Source: Gemmatimonadota bacterium (GTDB lineage Bacteria; Gemmatimonadota; Gemmatimonadetes; Gemmatimonadales; GWC2-71-9). Taken from it: a stretch of 6,131 nucleotides of DNA. A program made the translations under genes and the position numbers. The DNA lies in assembly GCA_003220955.1 (NCBI GenBank), contig QHTW01000129.1, positions 16,965 to 23,095 of the forward strand, read 5' to 3'. Below the pieces are notes generated by a model that saw nothing but the letters and a program-made list of their open reading frames with translations, was not told the origin of the DNA and searched no databases. Positions 5,185 through 6,131 of the stretch are shown here, in pieces (the stretch's first letter is position 1; the number at the start of each line of letters is the position of its first letter).

Positions 5185-6131
5185 CAAGGTCCTCGATAGC
5201 TCGGGTCACAGCTTCAACCGTGAGTTCACGCATACAGCGGTGATGTCCCAACGGACACCGGGGCGGCCCGTGTGGCGAGCAAGGCCGGCACCGCAGCTCG
5301 TCGAGCCCTAGTGCGACGTCTCCCGCGCGGAGCGGCCCAAACCCGAATTCGGTCACGGTGGGGCCGAACAGTGCGACGATCCGCGTCCCCATCGCGGTTG
5401 CCAGATGCAGCGGGGCGCTGTCATTTGTAACCAGCACGCTCGCCCGTCCGATCAGTGCTGCCGATTGCCGCAACGTCAGCTTGCCGCAGGCATTGACGAC
5501 CCTTCGCCGCCCTTCGCCGCCCTCCGCCGCCCTTCGGATCTCTTCTCCCAAGCCGACATCGTCTGGCCCACCAACCACAACGATGGACGCACTCCCAGCA
5601 AGTTGGCGGGCGAGCTCCCCGTAGTACGGCCACCGCTTGCTGCCCCAAATGGAGCCGGGGGCTACTGCCACGAACGGCACACCGCCATCGAGGCCAATCT
5701 CCGCCAGCACGTTAGCCACGACCCGCTCGTCCTCCGCCGTGGGCCGCAGGTGGGGAGGATAGGCGCCCGGAGCCTCGTCCGCGAGGGCCAGAAGTCGGTC
5801 GGTCTCGTGGCCTAGGGCCGGCTTGGGGCGAGCGTCTGTATAGAGGAAGGACCAGGTGCCTGAAAACCCGATCCGGGAGGGAATTCGAGCTAGCAGACTC
5901 AGCGCCGCAGTACGTAACGAGCGATGAGGCAGGTAGGCATGTTCGTACCGCTCGGCCCGCAACCGCCGCCCGAGTCGCCGGAGGCCCCTCCAGCCCCGGT
6001 CGCCGCCGCGCTTGTCGTAGGCGATCACGTTCCGGACTGCGGGGTGCGTTTCGAGTAGCGGCGCCGCGAGCGGAGTCGTCACCACGTCGACCGGACCGTG
6101 GTGCGCCGCGAGGGCGGAAAGCAGCGGCGTC
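5162..6131 (-). CDS. GT9-family heptosyltransferase (LPS core, WaaF-like), N-terminus off the window
   Basis: The open frame continues through the right edge. The in-window 322 residues begin TPLLSALAAHHGPVDVVTTP, matching the family's usual GDVxLTTPLLxAL opening, so only about 10-20 residues and the start are missing. The GTG at 6085 is an internal valine and not the true start. GT9 enzymes transfer ADP-activated heptose to the inner core of lipopolysaccharide at the cytoplasmic face of the inner membrane. Support comes from VAVAPGSIWGSKRWPYYGEL (154-173, start of the donor domain), VVVGGPDD (184-191), TNDSAPLHLATAMGT (235-249, donor-binding loop) and ALFGPTVTEFGFGP (253-266). Near the end is a Cys/His cluster typical of this group (C281, C284, C292, H296, H297, C299). 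It cannot be told from sequence whether the donor is heptose or another sugar. A 10-base tandem repeat lies at residues about 198-210. The stop overlaps the ROK kinase start. Confidence 0.9.
   Translation of the reverse strand, partial: TPLLSALAAHHGPVDVVTTPLAAPLLETHPAVRNVIAYDKRGGDRGWRGLRRLGRRLRAERYEHAYLPHRSLRTAALSLLARIPSRIGFSGTWSFLYTDARPKPALGHETDRLLALADEAPGAYPPHLRPTAEDERVVANVLAEIGLDGGVPFVAVAPGSIWGSKRWPYYGELARQLAGSASIVVVGGPDDVGLGEEIRRAAEGGEGRRRVVNACGKLTLRQSAALIGRASVLVTNDSAPLHLATAMGTRIVALFGPTVTEFGFGPLRAGDVALGLDELRCRPCSPHGPPRCPLGHHRCMRELTVEAVTRAIEDLGALRRRS
5191..5194 (-). promoter_or_regulatory. Ribosome binding site deciding the ROK kinase start
   Basis: GAGG on the minus strand is six bases before GTG 5184 and only three before TTG 5187. 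The spacing supports GTG as the start. It lies inside the last codons of the upstream heptosyltransferase gene. Confidence 0.4.
5501..5536. repeat. 10-base tandem repeat in the heptosyltransferase gene, about 3.6 copies
   Basis: The plus strand reads ccttcgccgc twice (5501-5520), then cctccgccgc with one change (5521-5530), then a partial ccttcg. In the gene it encodes IRRAAEGGEGRRRVV (about 198-212), a charged loop between VVVGGPDD and VVNACGKLTL. Ten is not a multiple of three, so single-unit changes would shift the frame. Confidence 0.85.

Noticed and set aside
5162..6085. GTG at 6085 as the true start of the heptosyltransferase
   Set aside because: The frame stays open to the window edge and the upstream residues TPLLSALAAHHGPVDV match the conserved N-terminus of the family.

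Overview
The window is wholly coding on the minus strand. It reads as the middle of one tightly packed operon of eight genes, transcribed from right to left. The base composition is visibly GC-rich. A lipopolysaccharide-type heptosyltransferase indicates a Gram-negative (diderm) bacterium. The combination of FtsEX, a ROK kinase, a PfkB kinase, a STAS/ATPase pair and this style of PLP enzyme looks to me most like Gemmatimonadota, but that is an impression from the protein sequences and was not tested by any search.

Layout in transcription order: a GT9 heptosyltransferase missing its first residues (6130-5162); a ROK-family glucokinase-type sugar kinase (5184-4222); a PfkB-family carbohydrate kinase (4225-3302); a STAS plus HATPase protein whose frame is broken by one base near 2768 (3305-2402); a small STAS-like/DUF4325 protein (2405-1974); a Cys/Met-metabolism PLP-dependent lyase (1977-820); the cell-division ABC ATPase FtsE (819-97); and the first 33 codons of FtsX (100-1). 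No intergenic stretch exists. Five junctions are 4-base start/stop overlaps (four NTGA junctions of GTGA or CTGA type, plus one ATGA), one is a TAG directly followed by ATG, and one is an overlap of about 23 bases. No promoter, terminator, RNA gene, mobile element or CRISPR array was seen.

Functionally the operon mixes envelope and sugar metabolism (heptosyltransferase, two sugar kinases), sulfur amino acid metabolism, a putative two-protein regulatory module (STAS-HATPase with a STAS-like partner, resembling anti-sigma/anti-anti-sigma partner-switching parts), and FtsEX, which controls peptidoglycan hydrolysis at division. The tight coupling suggests co-expression; any functional link between sugar kinases, switch and FtsEX is inference.

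Most worth checking: the frameshift inside the ATPase domain, the regulatory pair embedded before ftsEX, and two short in-gene tandem repeats (10-base and 7-base units, each three copies) whose copy number keeps the frame only in multiples of three.
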